Shown here: positions 37,001-48,700 of the stretch, in pieces
How positions within the stretch are numbered: the first letter of the stretch is position 1
Layout: each line of letters opens with the position of its first letter
Source: Eumeta japonica
Lineage: Eukaryota > Arthropoda > Insecta > Lepidoptera > Psychidae
DNA: 64,000 nucleotides
Assembly: GCA_005406025.1 (NCBI GenBank)
Contig: BGZK01001349.1
Span: 103,390-167,389 of the forward strand
Direction: 5' to 3'
Made by a program: the position numbers and the translations under genes
The notes under the pieces: model-generated
Databases searched by the model: none
What the model was told of the DNA's origin: nothing
What the model saw: the letters and a program-made list of their open reading frames with translations, nothing else

Positions 37001-38764
37001 TGTATCAATAAAGAAAAACTATTTCTTATTAGCATTAAATATTAGGACAAAACTTACTGTCTGTGAATTCCGTGTACATGTCTCCCAAGCAGTCTGTAAG
37101 CAATTTTTTCAATCTGATTTGTATTTTCCGCATTACGACGGAATCGGCATCTGTTGGCTCCAAGGTCTTTGGCTCTTTCTCCTTTAATCTAAAATGTAGA
37201 GAGTGCATATATTCATTTATAATTTCAATTTCTCCATATTTCAATAATGATGATGGTCAGGGATCGCTACGAACATTTCGGCAGCCTCCTTGAACGTCTT
37301 GCGGATGGTACCGTGGCGTAGTAGCACATTGTCTCCGGCAGCTAACATCTTTTCAACAATTAAGTTGATGACTAATTGTTTTTCGCCTGTATGAAAAGTA
37401 AAGATTTTTTTATTAAAAATAAATCATTAAAAAAAATAAGATTCAACTAAGCACAACCACATTATTAACGATCAAATGTTTATGTTCAATGATTGCTCAC
37501 CTTCGAGCACAGCGTATGAGGTCAGGATTTTGCTTTGTTCTGCTATAACTTCTATAAAAAGGAAATACATGTTTATCATTTTAACGACCGAGCCTGTATT
37601 TCGGTAATAAAATTAAAGGTTTATAGTCAGACATATAGTATAATAAAGAATTGGACTTCTTTGTGTGTCAATTAATTTTTTTAAATACAAAGCGGCATTT
37701 TTGTCACTTTGTATTTTATCCGTCTTTTTAGACGGACGCAATTTCAAGAATACCACAGCCAGTTTTCAAATGAAACGTATTGTCTAAAACGAACTTTGTA
37801 TAGTAATATATATTATTATTTAAAATACCCCAACGTATATCGTAAACCTATAGCCTTTCTAATGGATATTACTTGACAACTTAATAAACATACGTTCCGA
37901 ACTATATTGAAGGAGACGATAACGTCAAGACTAAAATATAAATTGATTTTCTTTTTATATGTAATTTTTTTTATGGACTGACCATTTAGAACAGGTCCGC
38001 TACATTTAGTAGGCGATACGCCACTCATGAGTTTCTCCAGTTTGCTGGCGATAGCGGATTGCAGACCGGGATTGGGTTTGTTGATTTCGTCTTTCAGTGT
38101 AGTTACTGTTCTCAAGCTGTAAAATAACGAGTTGAGTAAATCTGAATAGAAATCTTGTACTATAAATTTCATACATAATTTTACTTCAAAAATACCAAGC
38201 CAAATAAACTTACATAGTGAATAATTTAAGAGATATTTTAGAAAATCTGTGTTTTTTAGGTATTTTTATAATATCAGTTTTTGGGCAAACAACAATAAAA
38301 TTATAAGTACTTTATATTTCTACATTCTACCTCAAACTGTTTGCAAAAGAAATAGCTGAAACAGCGAAAAAAATTTTTTGTACATCGCTTTTTAAATCTG
38401 AATAAAATCTATAACATAGTTTTTAACCCCCCTACAGATCCCTCGGCCAGATTGCCCTGAAAATACGAAATTGTAAATGTTTAGTAGCCGTGAAAACACT
38501 TGAAAGATTTAAATGTAAAGAAATGTTTTATTTTGGGTTTCCATTTTAATTATTTCTCTCTCTCTACACGAGTTCTCAATCTAAATTTTTAAGATATATA
38601 ACAAACAGATACAGAAAGCAGATAAACATAGCATCGTCATCTACTTCTGAGATATGGTTTAAGTTTCGAGTCCCTAATTCGTTGGAAAGTTGTGCTTCCA
38701 ATGCAATAATACAGCATTGGCTGTACAAATCAATATCTGTTAAGGGAGTGAATTTGAAGAACAT
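34064..38764 (-). CDS. Gene B: unrecognised modular protein with cysteine-rich tail
   Basis: Seven exons on the minus strand: 38764-38613, 38456-38436, 38116-37983, 37551-37501, 37386-37275, 37188-37058, 34317-34064, total 855 nt, 284 residues plus TAA. All phases fit. The ATG at 38764 follows an in-frame TGA. The protein is helical (IIALEAQLSNELG, SAIASKLEKLMSG, LVINLIVEKMLAAGD, MRKIQIRLKKLLTDCLG) and ends in a tail with ten Cys (VCDCEPKPVQC, SCMCK, PPCPSCKGC). Exon 5 could instead read on to a TGA at 37241, giving a shorter protein without exons 6-7; I prefer splicing at 37275 because exon 6 is coding-like and its phase and that of exon 7 then match. It lies about 0.9 kb downstream of gene A on the same strand and shares exon modules with it. 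Function unknown. Confidence 0.66.
34330..34545 (+). repeat. Interspersed repeat R3, copy 1
   Basis: Shares with 43640-43860 and 41690-41840 a block of the form caattNtgtaaacttaaaac followed by a gacgtcaaa block. Lies in the last intron of gene B, adjacent to its final exon. Confidence 0.55.
36500..36650. repeat. Interspersed repeat R4, copy 1
   Basis: Aligns by eye with 50155-50320: ccgtatgga near gatcata, then tttccttgtttt, catagtcattgaag and gagaaaaataacttagaa. In the last intron of gene B. Confidence 0.6.
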
Positions 38765-38901
38765 GAATTTCAGCAGTCACTTGTCGACGCAAATTTATAT
38801 CCCGGTAGAATTAATGCACTTGCTTAATGTTTCCATATGCCTTTTGGTACATGGATGAGTAATATATGACCGAGGTTCATTTGATTTGTGATGATGATCA
38901 A

Positions 38902-38927
38902 GTGTCTCAGCCAATCGGCTGAGACAC
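38902..38927. repeat. Perfect 11-bp hairpin between genes A and B
   Basis: GTGTCTCAGCC, loop aatc, GGCTGAGACAC. About 140 bases upstream of the gene B start codon and 730 bases past the gene A stop. Possible regulatory or boundary role is speculation. Confidence 0.9.
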
Positions 38928-39656
38928 CTACATCAATCGGTTAACAATTGCAATAGTTACGAACAAATAAAACAGTCAAAAACACAAGTTTGTCTTACAT
39001 AATTGTGAATTCAAAATTCCTGTAATGTTTTTTTTTTTAATTTTTCAAATTTTAATGTAGCTTTCATTTCTAGATTATTTAAATAATCTGTAAAGAATTA
39101 TCTCTATAGATATAATTTAATATAGAGAATAATATACTACCGATTAGCTCAACAACTAAATTTTCTCCTTAGTAATTTATTTTCTTATTTTATGATGAAT
39201 TTAACAAATCATTGTATTCAATGTTCAATAAAAAAAAATGGGTACCACTTCCTTTCTTTATTTTCCAAACATTTTTATTTGTCTATAACTATCCATTTCT
39301 AAACCGCTGAAAATAATTACCTCAAATCAAACGAGTCGTTGATTGGAGTTAATTATAATTAGCGGTATTTATTGTTTTTTTTATGAATATATTCACAAAA
39401 CCATAAATATATGTATGAAATAGAAAGTTTCTTAATTTTGGAAAGTGTGTATATAAAGAGTAGGACATACAGAGTAGATATAGTAAATAAAAAGTAGAGG
39501 TACTTCTTGAAAATAATGCATTAAACGTAAATTACGTACAAGGGTAGAAAATAACTCATTTTCTTAAGAGATTACGATTGTAATATAACTTTAAGTATTA
39601 CACGGTTATTACTTCGGACGTTTAATGGATAATTAAGATATCACAACATGTACTAA

Positions 39657-42600
39657 CTACGCAGCGGCTTCACTGTAAGTTCTAGTGATGGTTCCTTCTA
39701 TCAACACAAAGTCGCCAGCAGTACCCTCCATTTTCTCGAGTAACGCAATATAACAATCGATTCTTTCGGCTGTTATTAAAGAAAGAACCATCTTAGTGGT
39801 AGATTTAAAAGAAAAAGGATAATATGCATTGAGTAAGCTTCACCTGGTCTAAAAAGATTGTCGGACAGAAATAATGATGCGTGGTACATATATTCTGGAA
39901 GATAATAAAATAAAAGATAAAAATGTAAATTATAGAACTCTTTAATATAATTTTACGATCCTAATATCTACAGAATAAATGTTTTCGCGTTGTCTAATAT
40001 ACGAAATATTCCAATATGTCAGTTCACGTACAAAAACGATTGAGAAGTGAAGAAAAAAAGATACAAAAAATAAGAAGATAAGAAGAATAGGAAATGGGAA
40101 TAATGAACGCGATCTGAAGCGATTTAATTTGACAATAACTGCGTTATATTGATAGTGGTTCACGCCGTATTAGTCAGGATCGACTAACTCTTTTTTATCT
40201 CTGATATTTCTACGCCAAATACTGGTTAAATATGAACACCCATGGCTCGTCGCCGTCCAAAGAAATATTCTCGTAAGTCGTATGTACAGTATAAGAATAC
40301 ACATTTTTTCAACAAATTATAACCGACAGCAGTATATGAGTCTTACCTTTCAAACTTATTGTGAGTTTTTTGGGCATGGTGCGACAACGCATGGCATGCT
40401 CCAGTTTCTTTCTAACATACTTGGCAACTCCTTGACATGGATTCTCATAATCCATTGTCTCTGAACCCTTTATCCTGTTTGAGAATGATGTAACAAACGA
40501 TTTATTACTTTATTTATTTATTATTACGAAATCATTCTTTTTCGCTTACAGATAAGGTATTCCCACATACCTCTGGGCGCAATAGAAGAATGATTCGTGC
40601 GTTTCTTCATCGATACAGATCAGACTTTCCTCGTTTCGTTTTTGCATTTCTGATATCAGAGCGATTCGAACAATATCCTTAAAGCCTATTACAAAATATA
40701 ACATGTGGTAAATGACCGTAAAAATAGTACAGGTAACACAGATTACATTAAAACAGTCTTACTTCTTGACACAACATCTTCAGCAAGAAGTCTCGAGGAT
40801 TCGATGACAACATCTGTGAAGGTTTTAAATTAATTATTGTACATTTTAGCATTTATCATTCTCTTATTATGTAATAGTCCGAAAGAATACATTTTTACCT
40901 TGCATAACATCGCATAGGGTTTCTGGCGTTTGATCCTTAACCAAATCGTGCAATTTTGGCTCCAATATTTTCATGAGGCGCAACGTATCAGGAGCGTCAC
41001 TGATCGTTCTGTCCAAAAGTGGCTCTGGGTCTTCCAACCTAAGTAGTCAATCAGAACTTTTTAGTCTTTACGAAAGATTGGGAAATAAAGTGATGAAATA
41101 ACATTTTATGTGGCCATACAGGTGGTTGCCTATTATTTCCTTTATTTTTGCCAATCGTTTATATTCTCTCATTTAGATGTTAAGTGTATAAACTAATTTT
41201 TGCCCGAGACTTCCCTCTGCATGGACTGCGAATTATGTCTAATGATTGCCAATTCTTCTTATTGGAATTATAATATGGTAGTAAATAATAAGTAGTTTCA
41301 ATTTAAATAACACTACAAGGTTCCAAAATGTGAAAATTTCATCAAAATTTGTTAGGTTGTTTTTGTGTGATACAGTCACATACATGTTCAGACAGATGAA
41401 AATTTTTCAAAATCATTGTTTTGCGTTCTTAATTGTCGAGCCCATGTTTTTTTTTTCCAAAACATGTGCATTATATAGACACTTATCCTTTAAAAGTTTA
41501 ATGATAGTGTATTTGTAAGTTGTAAGAAATCATTTACTAATATGTAAATATTATTCACTAAACGTTCAAAATTATTTCTACATAAGACCGTTTTACTCTG
41601 TCACAATTTTGTTATATTTAACAGTGAGGCACTATTATCTATTGTGTGTAGTCTACCAGAACGATTTGTGTGCTACACGATGAAGAGATGAGGGGGTCCA
41701 GGAAAATGAGTAGCAAAATCGACGTATCGCGTAAGTTCTGCGATCAATTGTATTAATTTAAAACGACCGCGTCTGTACCGTGGCGACGTCAAATATACCG
41801 AAGGTGGGCGGGCGGCGGCAAAGCTTCTCTCATCGTGACATGATTTTAACGTAAGCAAGCAGTTAGCTTGCAGTTATTACAAAGGCTGCTTGCTGCTAGG
41901 CACGTGTGATACGTGGGCATTCTTAATGAACATAAACACCGGATGAACACAATAATATGCGTAAAACAAAAAAGAGAGCTTTACCTTCTTCTGTGATTAT
42001 TAAGTATGTCTTTTCGCAAATAGAAATAATTTTCTTTTTTGGTTAAATGAAACGAAAGAGAAAACTGAATCATCGAATCTGGAATCTGGAAGTTTCTGAG
42101 AAACATATTTAGGATTAAATATATTTCACACAGCGGTAGACGTCGTTCTGCATGATCCTGGACGTTGGTTATTATTAGGGACAAGGTTTAGGCATTTTTA
42201 AAAAGCCTGTCTAATACATATAGCATTTCACAGAAACTACTGATTCAATAACAGTAGTTTCTTTGGCAAAGTTGCTTTTCCAAAAAGGAATTATTAGATA
42301 TTTTTGGACTATGAACCTAATCGAATTTTGCTTTATTTAATATTTTTCTGCTCAAAACATATTTGTAAGAAGAGATGGGAGATATTTTCACGTTTTTATC
42401 TTCTAATAAATTAAAATTAGAATTTTGTGCTAACCCTTGACCTTGAGCAGGCAATAGATAAGATTAAATACACAGAACATAAAGGTTACGTAAATACACA
42501 ACAAATGGATTTCTGTATCTAATAATAAGGCGGTGGTATAAAATATAAAAAGAGTCCAACTATGTACATGTTTTAAGTAAATGTCAGAAGTCACAGTAAT

Positions 42601-42792
42601 ATCAAAAACAAATACATTTGTTATTCTATACATACTTAGGCTATTATATAAAAAGAAATATGAAAATATACCATGAAGACGCCAGAGTGTGCGACAAGAT
42701 AACTTTATCTTGTTTACATAAAACTTCTTCAGCACGAGCACGAAGCTGCCTGTGCAGTATTTGTAAGGCTTGATCAGTTTCGGGATCTACAT
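39657..42792 (-). other. Gene A module exons and stop (last seven exons)
   Basis: Exons 42792-42672, 41038-40899, 40813-40763, 40685-40571, 40474-40347, 39894-39844 and 39769-39657 read in one continuous frame to TAG at 39657-39659. They encode helical segments (QALQILHRQLRARAEEVL, DTLRLMKILEPKLHDLVK, VVIESSRLLAEDVVSR, IALISEMQKRNEESL, NPCQGVAKYVRKKLEHAM, CYIALLEKMEG). Exon types repeat in the order long (phase 2 in, 1 out), 51 nt (1 in, 1 out), long (1 in, 2 out). ATTAAA on the minus strand at 39621-39626 could be the polyadenylation signal. Confidence 0.72.
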
Positions 42793-45700
42793 CTGAGATT
42801 TTATGAAGAAATTCGTAAGAGAAATCTTATGTATAATAATTTCTGTTGTATTGTCCTTCAACTAACCCGGTTTTCGCCTTACTCCTAAAAGAAAATAAAA
42901 AACCATCTTCAAAAATTATGAACGCAAAAATAACTTCATCTATACTTTACGTTCTCACGGCTAACCTATCGAACCGATCTCGAAAAAAGTCCAAATAAAG
43001 CAAAGCACGTATTGCGTTAATAAATTCTTATATTAAATGGAGAGATACAGATCAGATTCGTGTTCAGGATGGGATCGGCATAACGGATAAAAAAAAATCA
43101 ATGTACATCTAAATATATGAAGTTTCGAGCACAAGGTAATTTATAAAAACTATAACGAGTGTGTGTGCGTGCCTATATAAGTGCAGAGTCTCTTATGCCT
43201 TTCCTCTTCTCTTTGATTTCGCTCGGCCTGTGTTATTTTCTCGCAGCATACCGACTGTTTCAAGCCGTCGTCATCCGGTTCGGTGCCGACGCTGGGGGGG
43301 CCCATTTCGCCCTCGTCTTCGTCTTCGTCTCCTAGACCGGCAGTCCTGCCCCCGGTTCCGCCGTCGTCTCTGAATTAAAAAGTTATCGATACTTTATACT
43401 AGTGTTGCACATGGAGGGTGAATAGAGGCATTTTGATTAATTGAAGAGAATTTACCAGTATTTACGTTAAAAATTGATGTATTATGCATAAATAAAAATA
43501 ATAAATCGGTGAATATGAATAAATTCTGAATGAAAAAAAAAAGAAATAATTTAGGAAATAAGAGTGATAAATCAGACAATAAATAAAGTGTGACCCATTT
43601 TATAATAATATATGAGTGCCTATATGTATAGATACTGATTTAAAAACATTTAAAAATTTCGGAGGATTGACTTCTTGGCGGATTACTTATAAGCTTATTT
43701 CGTGCCAAAAAAATGCGTATCAATTATGTAAACTTAAAACGATAGAGTCGGTATTGTTATGGCGTCAAAACTATGTCAGCCGAAGACTTGCGACGAGCAT
43801 ATTTCGCTCTGACTTCATTTTGACATCATAACAATACCGACTCGGTCGTTCAAGTTAACAATTATTAATTTAACCGCCGAGTACATGCTGTCGCGGTTAA
43901 CGTCGTTACCGGCGTAAGTTTACTAGTGCTGCATCGGCCGTGTGCCCGACTTGATAAGGATTTGTAAATAGCGAATATTTGTAAATATCAATATAATAAA
44001 CATTTCCATATATAGCAGTTATTAGCAACGTAATGGTATTGGTTTACTACAAAACGTGTAGTAGAGTCCGATGCATACATTCACAGCGTAGATAAGCGGA
44101 CGCTATTCAGACACCAATGCTACAGATTAGCATTACTACAGATGTACAGACATTGTTCTTTGGCTACATTGTTATATTACTAATATTTAAAAACTCAATT
44201 TTTCTCCGTGACTATCATAGAGAATTGTCTCAAACGGAACTCTTCGTGCAAATTGAGTAAGTTCACAAGCAATACTTGGACTAGATCGGTAAAACTCATC
44301 GTTGTCAGAGTTAGCTCTGTCATTAGCTTTACCTAGGTATATGTGTAATAAATGCAAGTTTTAATGTATATAAAATAAAATTTATTTTAAATAATGTACA
44401 TACCCTTCTCCTTGGTCACCTCCATCTCCTCTGCCCACTAGAATTAACAATAGATGAATTACAATGAGAGTCAAAAATTATTAACACTGTGGATTCATAT
44501 ATATAATATGCAGTGCATCGAAATACGTGGAAGCGTAAGTTGCAATTAAAAATTACCCCATGATAATGTGACCTTTTATTTTTTGCATTGAAACAGGACA
44601 TCGGCTAATTTGTAGGTCAATATGTAAGTTCAAAATAAAAAATGCACTTTCTAGTTTAGTTTTGTTAATCAAAATAATACTATTATTACTACTAACTAAA
44701 TATTAAAGAGATCATAAACGTTTTTATATTTGTGCAATAAAAAAATTGTTTCGGTTTGAATTGTTGGCAAGAAATGATTAATCTGTCAAAAAGTTAGGGG
44801 CGTTTTTTAGTTTTTGATATATACTTGTTGATACGTTCTTAGGATCCAAGACCTGAAGGTGATTTTTTCATCAGTACAAAATTCGGCTAAGAAAAAAATT
44901 ATGAGAATTATGAGATAATGCATTTTTCGCGTTATTTCATTTTGACAATTGCCAGATCATTATCAGACAGAAAATTGGACAATTCTAGGTCCCGAAGCTT
45001 CTCTCGGAGACAACGAGATCGAGTAAATGTCTTCACGATCTATTCCAAATAGACCGTATTTTGTAATAGATAAAATTATATTATCCTACAACAATATGAC
45101 CGTTTTAGGAGATGCTTATAAATTGCCCGACGAACCGCTGTTATGACAACTGAGGCATTATCGACTTCGTCTCCTTATGTATAACTGATACTGTTATTAT
45201 GTTAATGTGTATGTATGAAGATCAAAATAAAACATTAAAAATTAGCTTTTACGAAATGAAACACTTCATTTTATCTCTTTAAACGATGATAATCTAATAC
45301 CTATGCTTTGTATAATCGATACGAAGGTCTTTTTTAAGCTGATTGATGTTTTGAAATAAATAAATCACGAATATAATATTGTAAATATTATTTAAAATAT
45401 ATTCCCATATTTTAAGACGATTTGTTGACTGCATAATTCATATAAATATTTTTTTAATTTTAAAAGATAAGAACAAATATTATTACAATATTTGACGTCA
45501 AAAATGTAATACAAAGTATAACAAATTTGGTGAAATTTTTGAGAAGAAACTGAAAATCATGTGTACTTTTAAGAGATAAATAGATTATTGTAACTAAGCA
45601 TCTGAGTGATAAATGAAGGAAAACGATGGTCGCAGAAAGTGATATTGTAGACCACACTCATTTGTATTTTTAAGGAAATATTTAAGATTTCAATAATATA

Positions 45701-48700
45701 TCGCGAATAGAAAAAAGTACACTAGAATTAAAAAAAAAATGAATACAATAGAAAAAAGGCAAAATTAAATAATGTACTGTGGTACACAGAAAAAATTGAA
45801 TCAAATAAAAATAAGAGCAAATAACGCGATGATTACGAAAGTTCAAGATACATTTAATTTTGTTGTTGTGTGAATTATACAACTACACCTTTCCGGTAAG
45901 AAAAACCCATATATTGTTCAGGAAAAAGCACTTAAATATTAAACATTTACAAAAGATTATGCTTTGTATGTATAACGTATTTATTATTTAAACTTGTAAA
46001 TTTGACTCGACAGATAAAAAACATTTTTTATCTGTAGTCCAAATATTGCACAAAAAACAAGATAATAAAAGCACAATAACTAATAAAAGTGCGCAAAATT
46101 AGTTTTCAACGTTCGCTTGGTCAATCGGTTTACTTTCGCAATACAAATCACTTTTAATCTTAAAAAAAACGGTTTCGTTCTTTACGAGAAAAGAACGTTA
46201 AAATTAAGCTCTTAGTGCTCGGAAATAAAAAAAAAAATCCTGCCAAGAGCATATGAAACCATGCTCAATGCTCATGTAGAGTTCAGAAGCCGTTTCTATA
46301 AAGAAATGCACTACAGAAGAAAAAAGTACTTTTTTACCCTTTTTCTCATGTTTCCCTCACAGAAATTGATATAAGCACTGTAGTTGCCTATAACTAGAGT
46401 AACAACTATGTACGTCTACTATTACTTTTAAGCTATATACTAAAGTGCATCAGCAATACAGCGTATCTTCATGGCACTTACGTCCTTTTGTTGAGAAACT
46501 CAGTTTTACGGCAATAACTCAAAAAACAGTATATCCCATCATATTCAAAATTCTACGTTAAAAGTATTTATTAAACGTAACCTTTATAATCTTTTCATAT
46601 TTTTTGGACTTACGTTGTGAAGGAAAAGGGGGTATAAAGAATTTGTGCTACTTTCGAAGCGATTATTTCCGAAAATATTCAAATAATAAAAAAAATTGTT
46701 TAAAAACCTTAAAATGTTTTTAAAAAAATACTGTCGAAAAATGTCAATATCAAAAAAAAAATCATCTGTTACATGTATGGAGTGCTCCTAGAAATATTTA
46801 TTTTTGTTATTTAACTACCAAACTAAGTAGCGACTTATACAAAACATTTATACTCAAAATATCACCAATATACATCTTGTAGATTTTGAGTAAAATGCTT
46901 GGGATATACGGACGGACGGACAAGACGAACCATAGTGCTAGAGCCAAGTTTAATTTTCCGAAGCTGGAAATAATACATATTATACTACTAGGGATACTTA
47001 CTAGCCATCGCCGCAGCCGCCTGAAAAAAATAAAATACTTTGAAAATTTGTATTACCTACACAAGGTATACGATAAGCCGCTTATTTAATTTTAAGTGGA
47101 CAATTTTAAAAAATTCTCAGATGGAAAATATTTTGCCATATTAATTTTTTAAATAAACTTATGAAGAACTAGGAAAGACAATAATAACAGTTCGACTGTT
47201 TAAGATAGGGTACAAGGTCAACTTCATTAATTTTAATTATTTATTAATTAATAGACAATTAAAATTAATCAAATTTTAAATCAAAACAGTTTTAATACAA
47301 GTACAAAATATTTTTAAACTTACCGCGTCCATGGCGTCGGCTAAATTTATTTCTGTAAATAAAGAGAAGATTAATGGCATAATGACTTTATTCAAATAAC
47401 TGGTCTTCATTAGAAAAACACTGACGTCCGTCTTCAAAGGCATTCTTTATGCTTATAAATTGCACATATTTTTAAAATCTCGTGCGCACATCCTGATGGG
47501 CTGTAGAGTTTAAACACGCAAAGCTTAATAACGATTCATGAAGAATTGTTTTTATACTTTACGCTGTCATGATTGTAGAAATAATGCTTTAAACCGTTAA
47601 ATGACGGTAACTAGAAATGTTCTACGTAAATTTCATCAATATCACCACCATACCTATAGCATAATTGATTAAAAAAAAATAGGTAAGAGTCGTATAGTAC
47701 AGTAGTAGTCACCGAAGGAGTCTGTGTGAAGGCAGTCGTTTCTTATTTCTGATTTTTAAACTTTAGTCATACGAAACTATCAAAAATATACATTTTTTGT
47801 GAAGCAACTTTTCTTGAATAACCTCTCTTGCCTCATTGTAAGGCGTTCATCGAATTGACAAAAGTGACTATTGTTGCCTAACATGAAAATTTGTGTACCT
47901 ACCTAAGGACATACAGTTTTATATTATTACATTTTATGTAACATAGCGAGTTCAAAAGCGAGTAACCAAGCTGGGTAATACCTTAAAAATGTACTTGTAG
48001 GGTTTTATATATCAAAGGAGAAAATAGCATCGTTCGGGAAACGGGATTTCAACATGTGCTGTTTGTTCGTTCTTTTACAGATTTTCTCAGTCACCACTAC
48101 CGTTTATAATTTACGGCGGGTCGCACCAAAAGTAAAACTGGCGAAGGGCATGTCGGACCATGCTCGATATAGGATTCCGAAGTCGTCACTACAAAGAAAT
48201 GCACTACAAATGAAAAACTGCATTATTACCAATGACATTATATATAAGACTAGTCACTGTTACACAAAAATTGTTACATTTTATGTTTGTTCGTATATTT
48301 TAATTCGTTTGTTTTGACAAATTTTACGGTTAATTTAGCAATCAACGCTTTTATTTTCCAATGCAACTCGCCGTGACAATGTGACAGAGTAGTGGAAACA
48401 TTTTTTCAAATTCACGATCTATTGGCGAAAATAAATTTCCGATTTTTGCAACATTACATGTCGGACATTTTGGGAATGTTTTTGGTTTTGTGTACCATGT
48501 GAAATATAATTTGAAACGATTTGCTTCAAATTTTTTTACTTCCGTTCATCTTTTTAATATAATGCTGATTGTAAAACCGGGTCAGTGTTATTACACTCAA
48601 AATATAATACTGAAGAGAAATCCCTGAGGCTCAATTCTAACTCACTCTTGGCTGTTTTTCTTTCGTATAGAGTGCATTCAAATCAAATGACAGTAACTTT

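Larger units (their letters stand above)
43252..47352 (-). other. Gene A micro-exons and acidic Gly-rich linker (exons 8-11)
   Basis: Exons of 29, 19, 34 and 118 nt. Their frames chain as INLADAMDA, AAAAMA, MGRGDGGDQGE, then GDDGGTGGRTAGLGDEDEDE and MGPPSVGTEPDDDGLKQS. Each has a good donor (gtaagt, gtaagt, gtatgt, gtatgc) and acceptor, and only this phase keeps all four open and compositionally alike. The product is a disordered Ala/Gly/Asp/Glu linker. Reading on past 43252 gives an open stretch of about 33 codons to a TAG, so an alternative C-terminus here is possible. Confidence 0.6.

Noticed and set aside
41981..42184. Minus-strand ORF ending in a possible donor, considered as a gene A exon
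   Set aside because: The exons on either side (42672 and 41038) join perfectly in phase (TG + G) without it, and no acceptor gives a compatible frame.
42430..42741. 103-codon minus-strand ORF
   Set aside because: A different frame of a gene A exon running on into intron sequence; the frame QALQILHRQLRARAEE fits the neighbours instead.
43161..43373. Plus-strand ORF rich in Arg and Pro
   Set aside because: Shadow of the acidic Gly-rich exon of gene A.
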